A stretch of DNA of 64,000 nt, taken from assembly GCA_019359515.1 (NCBI GenBank), contig JAHHHC010000029.1, positions 16,457 through 80,456 on the forward strand. Reading direction: 5' to 3'. The notes beneath the pieces were generated by a model. That model was not told where the DNA came from. It made no database searches and saw only the letters and a list, made by a program, of their open reading frames with translations. This document shows, piece by piece, positions 1-8,372 of the stretch. Source of the DNA: Desmonostoc vinosum HA7617-LM4 (GTDB taxonomy: Bacteria; Cyanobacteriota; Cyanobacteriia; Cyanobacteriales; Nostocaceae). Position 1 is the first letter of the stretch, and every line of letters begins with the position of its first letter. Both the position numbers and the translations under genes were made by a program.

Positions 1-2
1 AA

Positions 3-620
3 GTCGGTTATCTGCGAAATATGGATGGTGTACTGATGCATTCATTGTCAGCCGATAGTCCCGCAATCAATGCAGGAGTTGTTGCTGTCAACGCACCCAC
101 CACTGATGGACGCAATTTAACTCGTGATGGCGATCTTGATATTGGAGCATTTGAATTTGGTGCTACTGGTACTGGCAGCAGTCGGAGTCAAATCGTCTTA
201 GCCGCAGCTGCCAAATGGGCTAGCAACTTTAATAAACCTACTGCTGGACGTGATATCCTCACAGGTACATATTGGAGCGATCGCATCACCGGCTTAGGAG
301 GTAGAGATGTACTCACAGGTGGTAGCGGTAATGATCAGTTCATCTACACCCACATGCGCGATATAGGCGACACAATCACCGATTTTCAGGTTGGTAAGGA
401 CAAAATAGTCTTAACTGAATTGCTTGATAGTTTGAGTTACACAGGTAGTGACCCCATAAATGATGGCTATATCAAAATTTTGCAAGGAGTTAGCCCCACC
501 AACTTTATAGTTCACATTGACCCTGATGGCCCTACAGGGACAGAACTGTTCAAACATTTGGTAACTGTGAATGTGACTGATAACCAGACCTTTAATAATC
601 CTAGTAACTTTGTGTTTTAG
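3..620 (+). CDS. C-terminal part of a secreted RTX/adhesin-like protein (5' truncated by window)
   Basis: The reading frame is open to the left edge, so this is only the 3' end of a larger gene; the ATG at 21 is internal. The first visible stretch (SPAINAG ... GRNLTRDGDLDIGAFEFG) resembles the C-terminal end of the choice-of-anchor/parallel beta-helix repeats of large cyanobacterial surface proteins. It is followed by a type I secretion-like tail with RTX nonapeptide features (GGRDVLTGGSGNDQFIY, then ITDFQVGKDKIVL), which in the family binds calcium and often precedes the uncleaved C-terminal secretion signal. Function is probably extracellular adhesion or matrix, but substrate and full domain layout lie outside the window. 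Confidence 0.75.
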   Translation, partial: VGYLRNMDGVLMHSLSADSPAINAGVVAVNAPTTDGRNLTRDGDLDIGAFEFGATGTGSSRSQIVLAAAAKWASNFNKPTAGRDILTGTYWSDRITGLGGRDVLTGGSGNDQFIYTHMRDIGDTITDFQVGKDKIVLTELLDSLSYTGSDPINDGYIKILQGVSPTNFIVHIDPDGPTGTELFKHLVTVNVTDNQTFNNPSNFVF

Positions 621-625
621 ATTAG

Positions 626-668
626 TGACATACTCCCCGCGCCGCCTCCGGGACGGCGGGGGCTTCTC
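626..668. repeat. IS200/IS605-like subterminal hairpin remnant
   Basis: Just after the RTX gene there is an imperfect GC-rich palindrome (ccccgc ... gacggcggggg) followed by cttct. This layout resembles the hairpin ends of IS200/IS605-family elements in Nostoc. No tnpA or tnpB is adjacent, so I read it as an isolated remnant; it could also be a factor-dependent terminator region. Confidence 0.4.
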
Positions 669-819
669 AGCGACTCCCGGCAACCCGTAGGCTTGACGCT
701 GCTTTAGACCGCGCTGGCTCACCTGTTAAGTGTTAAGAGTTCCCTATTCCCCTACACCCCTAGTTTGTTGACCTATAATTTCTGTAGTTCTCATTAAGTG
801 CTAGCAGGGGGTCTGAAAG

Positions 820-2316
820 TTGACAACTCCACAAAGTAGCCAAAATTACATTGATGGGCAATGGCTAAATGCTATTGCGGGAAACATCCTAGAAAGTCGG
901 AACCCTGCTTTAACACACGATATCGTTGCCACTTTCCCACGTTCTCAAGCCAATGATGTAGACACAGCCGTAGCCGCCGCCCGCCAAGCCTACCACAATT
1001 GGCGAAAGGTTCCCGCTCCAGCCAGAGCAGAGTATATTTTCCGTGTAGGAGAATTATTACTCCAGGATAAAGAAGAACTTGCCCAGTTAATCAGCCGGGA
1101 AATGGGCAAACCCCTAACCGAAGCAAGGGGAGATGTGCAAGAAGGTATAGATTGTGCCTTTTACAGTGCTGGAGAAGGGCGGCGATTATTTGGGCAAACG
1201 ACACCTTCAGAAATGCCCAACAAATTTGCGATGACGGTGCGGATGCCTATAGGAGTATGCGCTTTAATTACTCCGTGGAATTTTCCCGTAGCAATTCCTT
1301 GCTGGAAAGCGATGCCAGCGTTAATTTGTGGCAATACCGTCATTCTCAAACCTGCTGAAGATACCCCCGCGTGCGCCACTAAACTAATAGAAATTTTTCA
1401 AGCGGCAGGTTTACCACCAGGAGTAATCAACTTAGTGCATGGGATAGGTGAGGAGGTAGGTAAAGCCCTAGTTGAGCATCCTGATGTTGATTTGGTGTCT
1501 TTTACCGGTTCCTCAGAAACAGGTGCTTTTGTTGGCGCTACTTGCGGACGCACTCACAAGCGTGTCTGTTTAGAAATGGGTGGTAAAAATGCTCAAGTGG
1601 TGATGGAAGACGCCGATTTAGAACTAGCCTTAGATGGTGCAGTTTGGGGAGCTTTTGGCACAGCTGGGCAGCGGTGTACTGCCACTAGTCGGCTGATTTT
1701 ACATCGCGATATCAAAGAAAAATTTACCACGATGCTCTATGAGCGTACCAGTAAATTACGCCTGGGTGCTGGTACTGACCCTAATACAGATATTGGGCCA
1801 ATAATCAATCAAAAGCAACTCCAACGAGTCAGCCAATATATAGATATTGCTCGTGAAGAAGGAGCAAAGATATTAATTGGTGGCACAATTGCTACCGAAA
1901 ACTCATTGAAAGACGGCTATTTCTTTCAACCAACCATTTTGGATCATGTAACGCCTAATATGCGCGTTGCTCGTGAAGAGATATTCGGGCCAGTGGTAGC
2001 ATTGATTGAAGTTACCACCTTTGAGGAGGCGATCGCTATCCTCAACAACAGTAATTATGGTCTTTCTTCCTCAGTCTACACCCTTGATATCAACCGAGCC
2101 TTTACCGCCATGCGCGACATTGAGGCAGGTATTACTTACATTAATGGCCCCACTATTGGTGCAGAAGTACACTTACCTTTTGGCGGTGTTAAACAAACAG
2201 GTAATGGACACCGGGAAGCCGGAACCACTGCTTTAGATGTATTTACTGAATGGAAAAGTGTTTATGTAGACTTTTCTGGCAGTTTGCAACGCGCTCAAAT
2301 AGATAACCGTAGTTAA
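820..2316 (+). CDS. NAD(P)-dependent aldehyde dehydrogenase
   Basis: A full-length ALDH-superfamily enzyme (498 aa) that oxidises an aldehyde to the acid with NAD(P)+. Visible landmarks are ITPWNFP and the cofactor lysine in [17 protein letters not shown] of the Rossmann fold, the general base Glu252 in LEMGGKN, the catalytic Cys286 in GQRCTA, and EEIFGPV and [17 protein letters not shown] near the C-terminus. The start is a TTG preceded by a G-rich stretch (gcaggggg) about 10 nt upstream. The C-terminal region resembles aminoadipate/ketoglutarate-semialdehyde-type ALDHs more than betaine-aldehyde enzymes, but the substrate cannot be read from sequence. It may belong with the aminotransferase and DUF1338 genes 6-8 kb downstream. 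Confidence 0.9.
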   Translation: MTTPQSSQNYIDGQWLNAIAGNILESRNPALTHDIVATFPRSQANDVDTAVAAARQAYHNWRKVPAPARAEYIFRVGELLLQDKEELAQLISREMGKPLTEARGDVQEGIDCAFYSAGEGRRLFGQTTPSEMPNKFAMTVRMPIGVCALITPWNFPVAIPCWKAMPALICGNTVILKPAEDTPACATKLIEIFQAAGLPPGVINLVHGIGEEVGKALVEHPDVDLVSFTGSSETGAFVGATCGRTHKRVCLEMGGKNAQVVMEDADLELALDGAVWGAFGTAGQRCTATSRLILHRDIKEKFTTMLYERTSKLRLGAGTDPNTDIGPIINQKQLQRVSQYIDIAREEGAKILIGGTIATENSLKDGYFFQPTILDHVTPNMRVAREEIFGPVVALIEVTTFEEAIAILNNSNYGLSSSVYTLDINRAFTAMRDIEAGITYINGPTIGAEVHLPFGGVKQTGNGHREAGTTALDVFTEWKSVYVDFSGSLQRAQIDNRS

Positions 2317-2524
2317 ATAATTCGTAATTCGTAATTAAAAACCCTTTCAGACGGAGATTTATACCCCGACTAAAACTGAGCTACGTCTATACGTAGCAGT
2401 CTTGTATCCTTGAATTTACGATAAGATAGAAGAAAAGACCAACACTAATCCAAAAACCTTTTTGTGATCAGTTTTGGAGAAGAGTTGATATTAATTATTA
2501 CCCAATGATGAAGGGAGGTTTGAG

Positions 2525-2890
2525 ATGACAATTACCCTGAATCACACCATAGTACCTGCATACAATAAGGAAACATCGGCACAGTTTTTCGCTCAAATTT
2601 TTGGTCTAAAAGTTGAGACTCCCATTGGACATTTTGCAGTTGTGCATGTCAATGATAAATTAACATTCGACTTTGCCAACACAGCAGAATTTGAATCCCA
2701 TCATTATGCATTCCATGTCAGTGATGAGGAATTTGATACCATCTTCGCACGAGTTAAAGAAGCAGGTCTAGAATACAGTAGTGACCCCATGCATCAAAAT
2801 AAAGGTCAACTTAATCACAGAAACGGCGGACGTGGCTTCTATTTTTATGACCTTGATGGACATAATTTAGAACTGTTAACCTGCGCGTAA
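2525..2890 (+). CDS. VOC-superfamily (glyoxalase/dioxygenase-fold) protein
   Basis: A 121-aa single-module vicinal-oxygen-chelate protein: starts with ITLNHTIVPAYNKETSAQFF, has the beta-alpha-beta-beta-beta pattern twice, and ends with GFYFYDLDGHNLELLT, where the last Glu and the N-terminal His fit metal-ligand positions. An excellent ribosome site (gaagggagg) precedes the ATG. Members include glyoxalases, dioxygenases and antibiotic-binding proteins; nothing here fixes the substrate. It stands alone between an ALDH and a nuclease-fold protein. Confidence 0.8.
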   Translation: MTITLNHTIVPAYNKETSAQFFAQIFGLKVETPIGHFAVVHVNDKLTFDFANTAEFESHHYAFHVSDEEFDTIFARVKEAGLEYSSDPMHQNKGQLNHRNGGRGFYFYDLDGHNLELLTCA

Positions 2891-3007
2891 ATATTTAGCT
2901 TCTTTTTGCGTGTATTAATTACGGGTTACGTTACTGTAGCGTCAAGCTTTTGAAAACTTTTATACCCATGCTAAATTTGGATTTCATAATTTTGAATTGG
3001 TATTAGT

Positions 3008-3625
3008 ATGAGTCGCCAACCACTACTAGACCCAAATCGTTCGTATACTTTTAGCAATTACTTTGAATTAGGGTTTGTGGTTGACGATTTAGTCGCTGAT
3101 TTTGGCTACTCATTTGAGCGTAAATTTTTCCATTTGCCACAATACTCTGGTATATTAGATCGGCTTTCTGACCTCAAGCAGCGGATTGAGGAAATTTTAC
3201 CGTATGTAGATTTAGAAAATGAAGCCACACGTCGAGAAATACTAATTGCGCCGATTGTCACCGATTTAATCCACTATTCCCGCGCTAAATTACGTATCGA
3301 ATATAGCATCAAAGTAGATAATCGACTTCAAGGTAATTTGGATTATTATCTACGAACACAAACTAATTTAATTGTGATTGAAGCCAAGCAAGCAGATATC
3401 AACAGGGGGTTTACACAACTAGCAACAGAGATGATAGCCCTTGATAGGTGGATTGATTCTACGCAAACAGAGATATTAGGAGCAGTCACAACAGGTAATA
3501 TTTGGCAATTTGGTATATTGTATCGACAGACAAAACTGATTAAGCAAGCAATCAATCTTTATCGAATCACTGAAGAGTTGGAAATAGTGATTAGAATTTT
3601 GTTAGCTGCATTAATGAATGACTAA
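3008..3625 (+). CDS. Conserved hypothetical protein with PD-(D/E)XK nuclease-like core
   Basis: A 205-aa protein of the kind common in filamentous cyanobacteria and often labelled type I restriction R-subunit-like. The segment GNLDYYLRTQTNLIVIEAKQ carries the D ... ExK arrangement of the PD-(D/E)XK fold (Asp in NLD, Glu and Lys in IEAK), followed by a helix with Q (FTQLATEM). It has no helicase or specificity domain and no methylase neighbour, so classical restriction is not supported. The protein encoded at 45543 has the same core layout (EGFIDTLVV ... IESKRYG). Cellular role unknown. Confidence 0.6.
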   Translation: MSRQPLLDPNRSYTFSNYFELGFVVDDLVADFGYSFERKFFHLPQYSGILDRLSDLKQRIEEILPYVDLENEATRREILIAPIVTDLIHYSRAKLRIEYSIKVDNRLQGNLDYYLRTQTNLIVIEAKQADINRGFTQLATEMIALDRWIDSTQTEILGAVTTGNIWQFGILYRQTKLIKQAINLYRITEELEIVIRILLAALMND

Positions 3626-3960
3626 ATAATTCGTAATTCGTAATGACGCTCGAAGACTCGCTACCGCTTCGCTAACGTAATTCGTAATTTCTGGTTTCAA
3701 GCCCCCGATTTGAATCGTGGGGTAATAATTACGAATTACGCGCTTTGCAGCAGTAGCGAGTCTGCGATAGCGTTAGCGATAGCGTAGCGTAAAGCCTACG
3801 GCATAGCTTCGCTTAGAGCGAGTCATCGAGCGTCGGTACGAGCGTCAGCGTAAAGCCTGCGGCATAGCTTCGCTTAGAGCGACACAGGAGCGTCGTGTTA
3901 TTAATAATCACGAATTGGAGCATAGCGACTTGACACTAGAGATAAAGAAAAATAAGGATT
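3626..3960. repeat. Intergenic cluster of cyanobacterial short repeats
   Basis: No gene is seen here. It begins with TAATTCG-type heptads that are interrupted by a GC-rich palindromic insert (gacgctcgaagactcgct ... gctaac) and resume after it. Further on, two near-identical copies of a 30-nt unit (taaagcct-cggcatagcttcgcttagagcga) occur at about 3790 and 3850, interspersed with palindromes. Related units occur at 21100, 27300, 45230 and 55910. Confidence 0.75.
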
Positions 3961-3982
3961 ACGAAATAACCCTTTCAAACTC

Positions 3983-6046
3983 TCATTTCTCTGTGTCCTT
4001 GGTGTCTTCTGCGGTTGGTTTTTCCTTTACTTGTACATCAGTTTTACCTAATATCGATTCAATCTCCCACCACTTTTGAGCAAAAGGTTGTCGGCGTGCA
4101 TTTGTACCACAATGAATTTCACCCCGTCCTCTAAAATAAGGCTCCCAATCATCGATAAAATGGCAAACTAAACCCAGAGGTTCTAAGACTCCTTTAACAT
4201 AGGCTTCAAACTGGCATTTACCATCAACTTTGGGGCCAAATGGTTTAGGAATGCCAAGATGCTTTTCTAAAACAATCATATTGACCATGTTGGGGAAAAA
4301 AGTCTCAGCTCGCTCGTCTTTAGTACTTTCAAATAAACCAGGGATATCGATAATATCTGCTTCACTTAAATCTAATTCCTGTTTCAAAACCTCTCGATTC
4401 CAGTTAATATATTCTTGAAAGCGATGATTATGGCGAGTTAAGTCTTCATTACCAAGAACATCTACCACACTAATATCAGCAGGGCCATTAGAAAATCTTT
4501 TTCCTTGCCGTAATAATGCTTGATTATGACCGTTTTCTCGTAAGCGTTTCAGAATGTCATAACACTTATTAGGACTAGCTAAAAGTAGCTTAAATCCTTT
4601 AGGAGTAGGGGCAGGAACAAAAGTCATAAACTCGTCTATATGTCCCACGCTGAGCCAATCAGAAAAGATTTCAAAAGGGGCTTGAATTTGTTGAGCGTAA
4701 AGAAAATCTCGTAAAACTCTCAACATCCGTCGGGGCTTTTGGGACTTTTGGATCACTTCTGCACGAGTTCCGCCAAATATGAGGCGACCAAGGAGATAAT
4801 TAACACCTTTGACTGTAACTGGAGGGGAGACTTCTAGATTACCAAAAGAATCTAATTTTGTGGCTTCGTGGCGACTTTTGCGGGTTACATAACCGAAGTC
4901 AATCCCTAAAAGTTGGCGTTTGGGAAAGTCAATTAATCCCCGATCGCGTGGTGAATCAAACACTACATGCATCAGGTGTCCGGGAGCTTGAGTATAGCCA
5001 ATTTCAATCTCGTCTTGCATCCAAGGATCATCTTGATGATACTCAAAAGGGACAATATCTAATTGCGCGTTAGCTTGCCCAACAACTTTTCTCAAATCCT
5101 CAATAAACTGGGCGTTAAATCCATCAGATAAACGAGAAACATAGACTGTTTTTGGAGCTAATGTATTAGGAGTCATGATCCAAGGAGCAACTCGAAATAC
5201 CACGCGATCGCTGTAAATAAATTTCCGGTCTTGCAAAAGATTTAAATTGATTTCCACTAAACCATTAAAGTCAAAATCGGGATAACTTAATCCCTCAATA
5301 GCTAAGATAATATCTTTGTCAGTATCTTTGATTTTGGCATTTGTGATTCCAGGGCCAATTAACTCATAGCCATCTCTATCTAACTCATCATAAATGCGAA
5401 TTCGTCTAGCGGTATCTCGATTAACTGATAAATAAAGCTCGCATCCAGCAGGTAAATTTTTTAAGCCAGCTTTACGAATAATCATAAAGCTAAAATCTTT
5501 TAAATCCAGCAATCCTTTAATTAAACTTTCTTCGCCATCATGCTGATCATCAGCAGAAATAGTATCGCGATCGCTATTGACTAATAAAACTGCACCATAG
5601 CCTTTAACCCCCGATTTCCAATCCCCTTTATGAGGATGATTATCTTCAATAATTCCATCTCGATCCGCATCCACATCTAGACAAATTCTTAAGGCAGTCA
5701 GCTTAAGTTTCACTTGACTTAACTGCTTACCAGTATTATCTTGAAAAGTAATTTGTAAAGAGCGGTCTTTTTGGCGATCGCTAAAAGTTCTCGCTAATAA
5801 AGTAATCTCTGAAACTCGTTCCACAGGAACCGGAGTTTGTATAGCAATAGGTTGTTTAGTGATAGAAGAAACTTCAATTTCTCCCCGTGTCTCTAAAGTC
5901 ACAAGTGCATCTTTACTAGGCGCAAGATTTTGTAAGGAGATTTGTACTGGCTGACCGACAACTAGAATATCGTCATATTCCCAACTGCTTTCTGCGGAGC
6001 GTGAGCGACGGGCATTAGATGTTTCTACTTGTAACAAGTGTCTCAT
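3983..6046 (-). CDS. Protein-arginine deiminase (three-domain PAD)
   Basis: A 687-aa homologue of animal peptidyl-arginine deiminases, which convert protein arginine to citrulline in a calcium-dependent way. The middle, calcium-binding domain is visible (DVDADRDGIIEDN ... LLVNSDRD, about residues 136-170). The catalytic domain has WMQDEIEIGY (Asp345), VGHIDEFMTF (His469, Asp471) and GEIHCGTNARRQPF (Cys646), matching human PAD4 Asp350, His471, Asp473 and Cys645. No signal peptide is seen, so it should be cytoplasmic. Cyanobacterial PADs are known from comparative work as the likely source of the animal genes. The last residues (AEDTKDTEK) come from a widespread intergenic repeat phrase. Target proteins are unknown and the neighbours give no hint. 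Confidence 0.9.
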   Translation of the reverse strand: MRHLLQVETSNARRSRSAESSWEYDDILVVGQPVQISLQNLAPSKDALVTLETRGEIEVSSITKQPIAIQTPVPVERVSEITLLARTFSDRQKDRSLQITFQDNTGKQLSQVKLKLTALRICLDVDADRDGIIEDNHPHKGDWKSGVKGYGAVLLVNSDRDTISADDQHDGEESLIKGLLDLKDFSFMIIRKAGLKNLPAGCELYLSVNRDTARRIRIYDELDRDGYELIGPGITNAKIKDTDKDIILAIEGLSYPDFDFNGLVEINLNLLQDRKFIYSDRVVFRVAPWIMTPNTLAPKTVYVSRLSDGFNAQFIEDLRKVVGQANAQLDIVPFEYHQDDPWMQDEIEIGYTQAPGHLMHVVFDSPRDRGLIDFPKRQLLGIDFGYVTRKSRHEATKLDSFGNLEVSPPVTVKGVNYLLGRLIFGGTRAEVIQKSQKPRRMLRVLRDFLYAQQIQAPFEIFSDWLSVGHIDEFMTFVPAPTPKGFKLLLASPNKCYDILKRLRENGHNQALLRQGKRFSNGPADISVVDVLGNEDLTRHNHRFQEYINWNREVLKQELDLSEADIIDIPGLFESTKDERAETFFPNMVNMIVLEKHLGIPKPFGPKVDGKCQFEAYVKGVLEPLGLVCHFIDDWEPYFRGRGEIHCGTNARRQPFAQKWWEIESILGKTDVQVKEKPTAEDTKDTEK

Positions 6047-6284
6047 AAATTTGTGATTGTTTTAGTTTCTCGTAACTGATTTTTCGGAATGCCTGTACTT
6101 GAGAATCTGCATACTAAGATTATTTCTTATTCATGAATATTCCTATCAAAAACTCATATAAATATTATTTTTCTAACCTGAGATCGTAAACAGGGAGTAA
6201 GAAAGCAGGGGGAGGAGGGGAGGCAGCACTTCGACTTCGCTCAGTGACCAGGGAAGAAATAACTCAATTTCCCAATCCCCAAAG

Positions 6285-7553
6285 TTATTTTTTCACGAGA
6301 AAATAAGCAGTAGCATATTCTGGTAGTTGCCCGATAGATCGTCCAAATTCTTTTTGATTGCGAAAAATGCCTGCAAGAAAATCGAGTTGGTAAAGGTTGG
6401 GTAAAAATGCTCCGCCTGTATCGGCTATTACACCCATTCGGAGATATTTACGCCCACCACTGGTATTCTCAATAATCACCACTCTTCCTAAACCAATATT
6501 CAAGACATCTCCAGCAAATGTCACTCCTGGTTTGATAGAAATTTTGGCATCTATTTTGTAACCATAACCTTTGATAGCATCAACTTTTTTAAAATACCAG
6601 TATCGCTTTTGTGCTGTGGCTTTTAATCCCCTAATATAAGATATACCATTGTTTTTATCGACATTAAAAAATGCCTTGGAACCATCTGTAAAATTAATTA
6701 AGATTGTTCCCTGCATTAATGCTTCTTCTAAACCATTGCGGGTTAAATAAGCCAAGGGTTCTACTTTACCAAATTCTCTACCACCTGGTTCATAAATACC
6801 CGACAAAACATCTTGTTTTGTGTATCTGGTATAGAAGTTATCGTTACTGGAATTTGATTTTAAACTATAAATTGGTATATTATAATTAGAGGTTTTCTTG
6901 CGAGAACCTGGATGAATAAATACAGCATATTTTGTAATTCGTAATTGTTTTTGTTGAGTGTTTTGCGGTTTGTAAGCAGTCCATTTAATGACTCGAAAAT
7001 GGGTGTTGATAAAATTAGGATTTTGCAAGCGAGTTGTTCGGTTATTGGCAATATCCTCTCTTAAAACAGTGATCATAAAATCCAAGGTTTTAAGAACATC
7101 TGCTACGGTAACACCTTGAGATGACATAATTCCTGGGCGTAAAACATCTGGGTCTGCTGAAGCGTGGTCTTGGAAATATTTTCTAGTATTAATAAGAACA
7201 TATAATAAATCTGATTGATTAAAACTAACTTTTGCAGATGGTATTTTTGTGGAAGTTAAAATCCGATTACCATCAATGCTAAATTTATATTTTTTCCATT
7301 CATCTATGACAGGATATGATGCTGATGCGAGATATTTTCCTGATAGAGATGTATCTTGGTTACTAATATTTGAATTTGATGTTTGCTGAGCAATAAAATT
7401 ATTCTGTAGCAAGGATAAATCTTGTAATGCCTGTTGTTGAACTGGCTGTTTGCTTTTTAACTGTGTATATAAATGGCTACTGACTACACCAACAACTGAT
7501 AAGGCAGCAATACCTAATGTAATGCCTAGTTTTTGGTTAAATAAGTTACTCAT
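6285..7553 (-). CDS. Membrane-anchored or secreted protein with a C-terminal 3D/MltA-like segment
   Basis: A 422-aa protein with an N-terminal signal/anchor (LGITLGIAALSVVGVVSSHLY). The C-terminal 100 residues contain GDVLNIGLGRVVII and GVIADTGGAFLPNLYQLDFLAG, which resembles the 3D domain of MltA-type lytic transglycosylases and relatives (consensus around AxDTGGAI ... DLF). The middle region is rich in Asn and Tyr and I do not recognise it. A role in the periplasm or cell wall is a reasonable inference, but catalytic Asp placement would need an alignment. It stands alone, convergent with nothing and 230 bp downstream of the PAD start. Confidence 0.55.
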   Translation of the reverse strand: MSNLFNQKLGITLGIAALSVVGVVSSHLYTQLKSKQPVQQQALQDLSLLQNNFIAQQTSNSNISNQDTSLSGKYLASASYPVIDEWKKYKFSIDGNRILTSTKIPSAKVSFNQSDLLYVLINTRKYFQDHASADPDVLRPGIMSSQGVTVADVLKTLDFMITVLREDIANNRTTRLQNPNFINTHFRVIKWTAYKPQNTQQKQLRITKYAVFIHPGSRKKTSNYNIPIYSLKSNSSNDNFYTRYTKQDVLSGIYEPGGREFGKVEPLAYLTRNGLEEALMQGTILINFTDGSKAFFNVDKNNGISYIRGLKATAQKRYWYFKKVDAIKGYGYKIDAKISIKPGVTFAGDVLNIGLGRVVIIENTSGGRKYLRMGVIADTGGAFLPNLYQLDFLAGIFRNQKEFGRSIGQLPEYATAYFLVKK

Positions 7554-8372
7554 TAAGTGAAAAAATAAATTTAGACTGTTAAATAATAATTCTAGTTGCT
7601 TGATATGAATATAAATATAAAACAGTCCTTAATAAACTGTGAGATTTTTTAACGAACCACAGAGAAGGATAAGTGAATATGTCTTAAAGTTGCATAATCT
7701 ACAGCCTTAATAAAGACGCAAAGACGCGGGGAGTGGGAGACGCGGTGGTGTCAACTTAAGCTAAAAATAGCTTCAGTGCTGGCTTTGTCGCCCGCCTTGA
7801 ACTGAAAGTTCAAGGCTAATAGCTAAAGTCTACTTCAGTAGACTAAAGATTTTTGGGGATATTTTAGTCATCTTTTAGATGACTTTCGCTATTAGCAAGG
7901 AACTTCAGTTCCTTGCGGGACATAAGTTTTACGTTGAGTTGACACCAATGGAGACGCGGTGACACAGTTTAACTTGCAGGGATTCCGGTTTAAGCAAAGA
8001 TAAACATAGGAACAGAAGGAAATTATTACGTATAGAATTATGTAAACTTAGCCATAAAAGATACTAAACGTAATTTCAGCACCCTTGGAGAAACACGCCA
8101 TAACGCGTTTCCACAACACCGAAATTTATACTGGTTTTTTTAAAGAGAAATAACATATATATAGGACTCCTATTTGATTTTTGTGACGCTAGATACACAT
8201 CTGTCTGTTTTTTCCTGTTCCCCGTTGCCTGCGATGCACTGAGCGTAGTCGAAGTGTTCCCTGTTTCTATTTCTAGCGATGTATAAAATTTATACAAATA
8301 GAATCAAATGTTACTGTTAGCGATCGCACCCCACAGTTTAATCATCAATAATCTAAAAAACATCTAAAAGAA
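7554..8372. other. Gene-free stretch with repeats
   Basis: Besides the palindromic element at 7746-7947, this stretch holds GACGCGG-type G-rich repeat phrases and a copy of a 20-bp palindrome-like unit (cactgagcgtagtcgaagtg at about 8236), whose inverted copy lies at about 6228 with one mismatch. A HIP1 octamer lies just upstream of the aminotransferase gene. No convincing gene is seen. Confidence 0.6.
7746..7947. mobile_element. Cloverleaf-like palindromic element with 11-bp terminal inverted repeats
   Basis: Perfect 11-bp ends (tggtgtcaact / agttgacacca) enclose four hairpins: 7795-7815 (9-bp stem), 7827-7844 (7-bp), 7866-7884 (8-bp) and 7895-7916 (10-bp). A 9-bp inner arm (gctaatagc 7815-7823 / gctattagc 7888-7896) encloses the middle two hairpins. 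The phrase gagacgcgg flanks the element on both sides. There is no reading frame. It looks like a non-autonomous mobile element or a structured RNA/DNA element; the copy at 21202-21368 has the same plan with different stem sequences. Confidence 0.6.

Noticed and set aside
411..722. 103-codon frame on the minus strand
   Set aside because: It lies opposite the RTX-type coding end and runs through an IS-like hairpin; composition and products look like noise.
3008..3625. Type I restriction system
   Set aside because: Only a nuclease-fold singleton; methylase, specificity and helicase parts are absent.
8076..8297. 73-codon frame on the minus strand upstream of the aminotransferase
   Set aside because: No domain, poor start, and part of it is a repeat palindrome (cactgagcgtagtcgaagtg).
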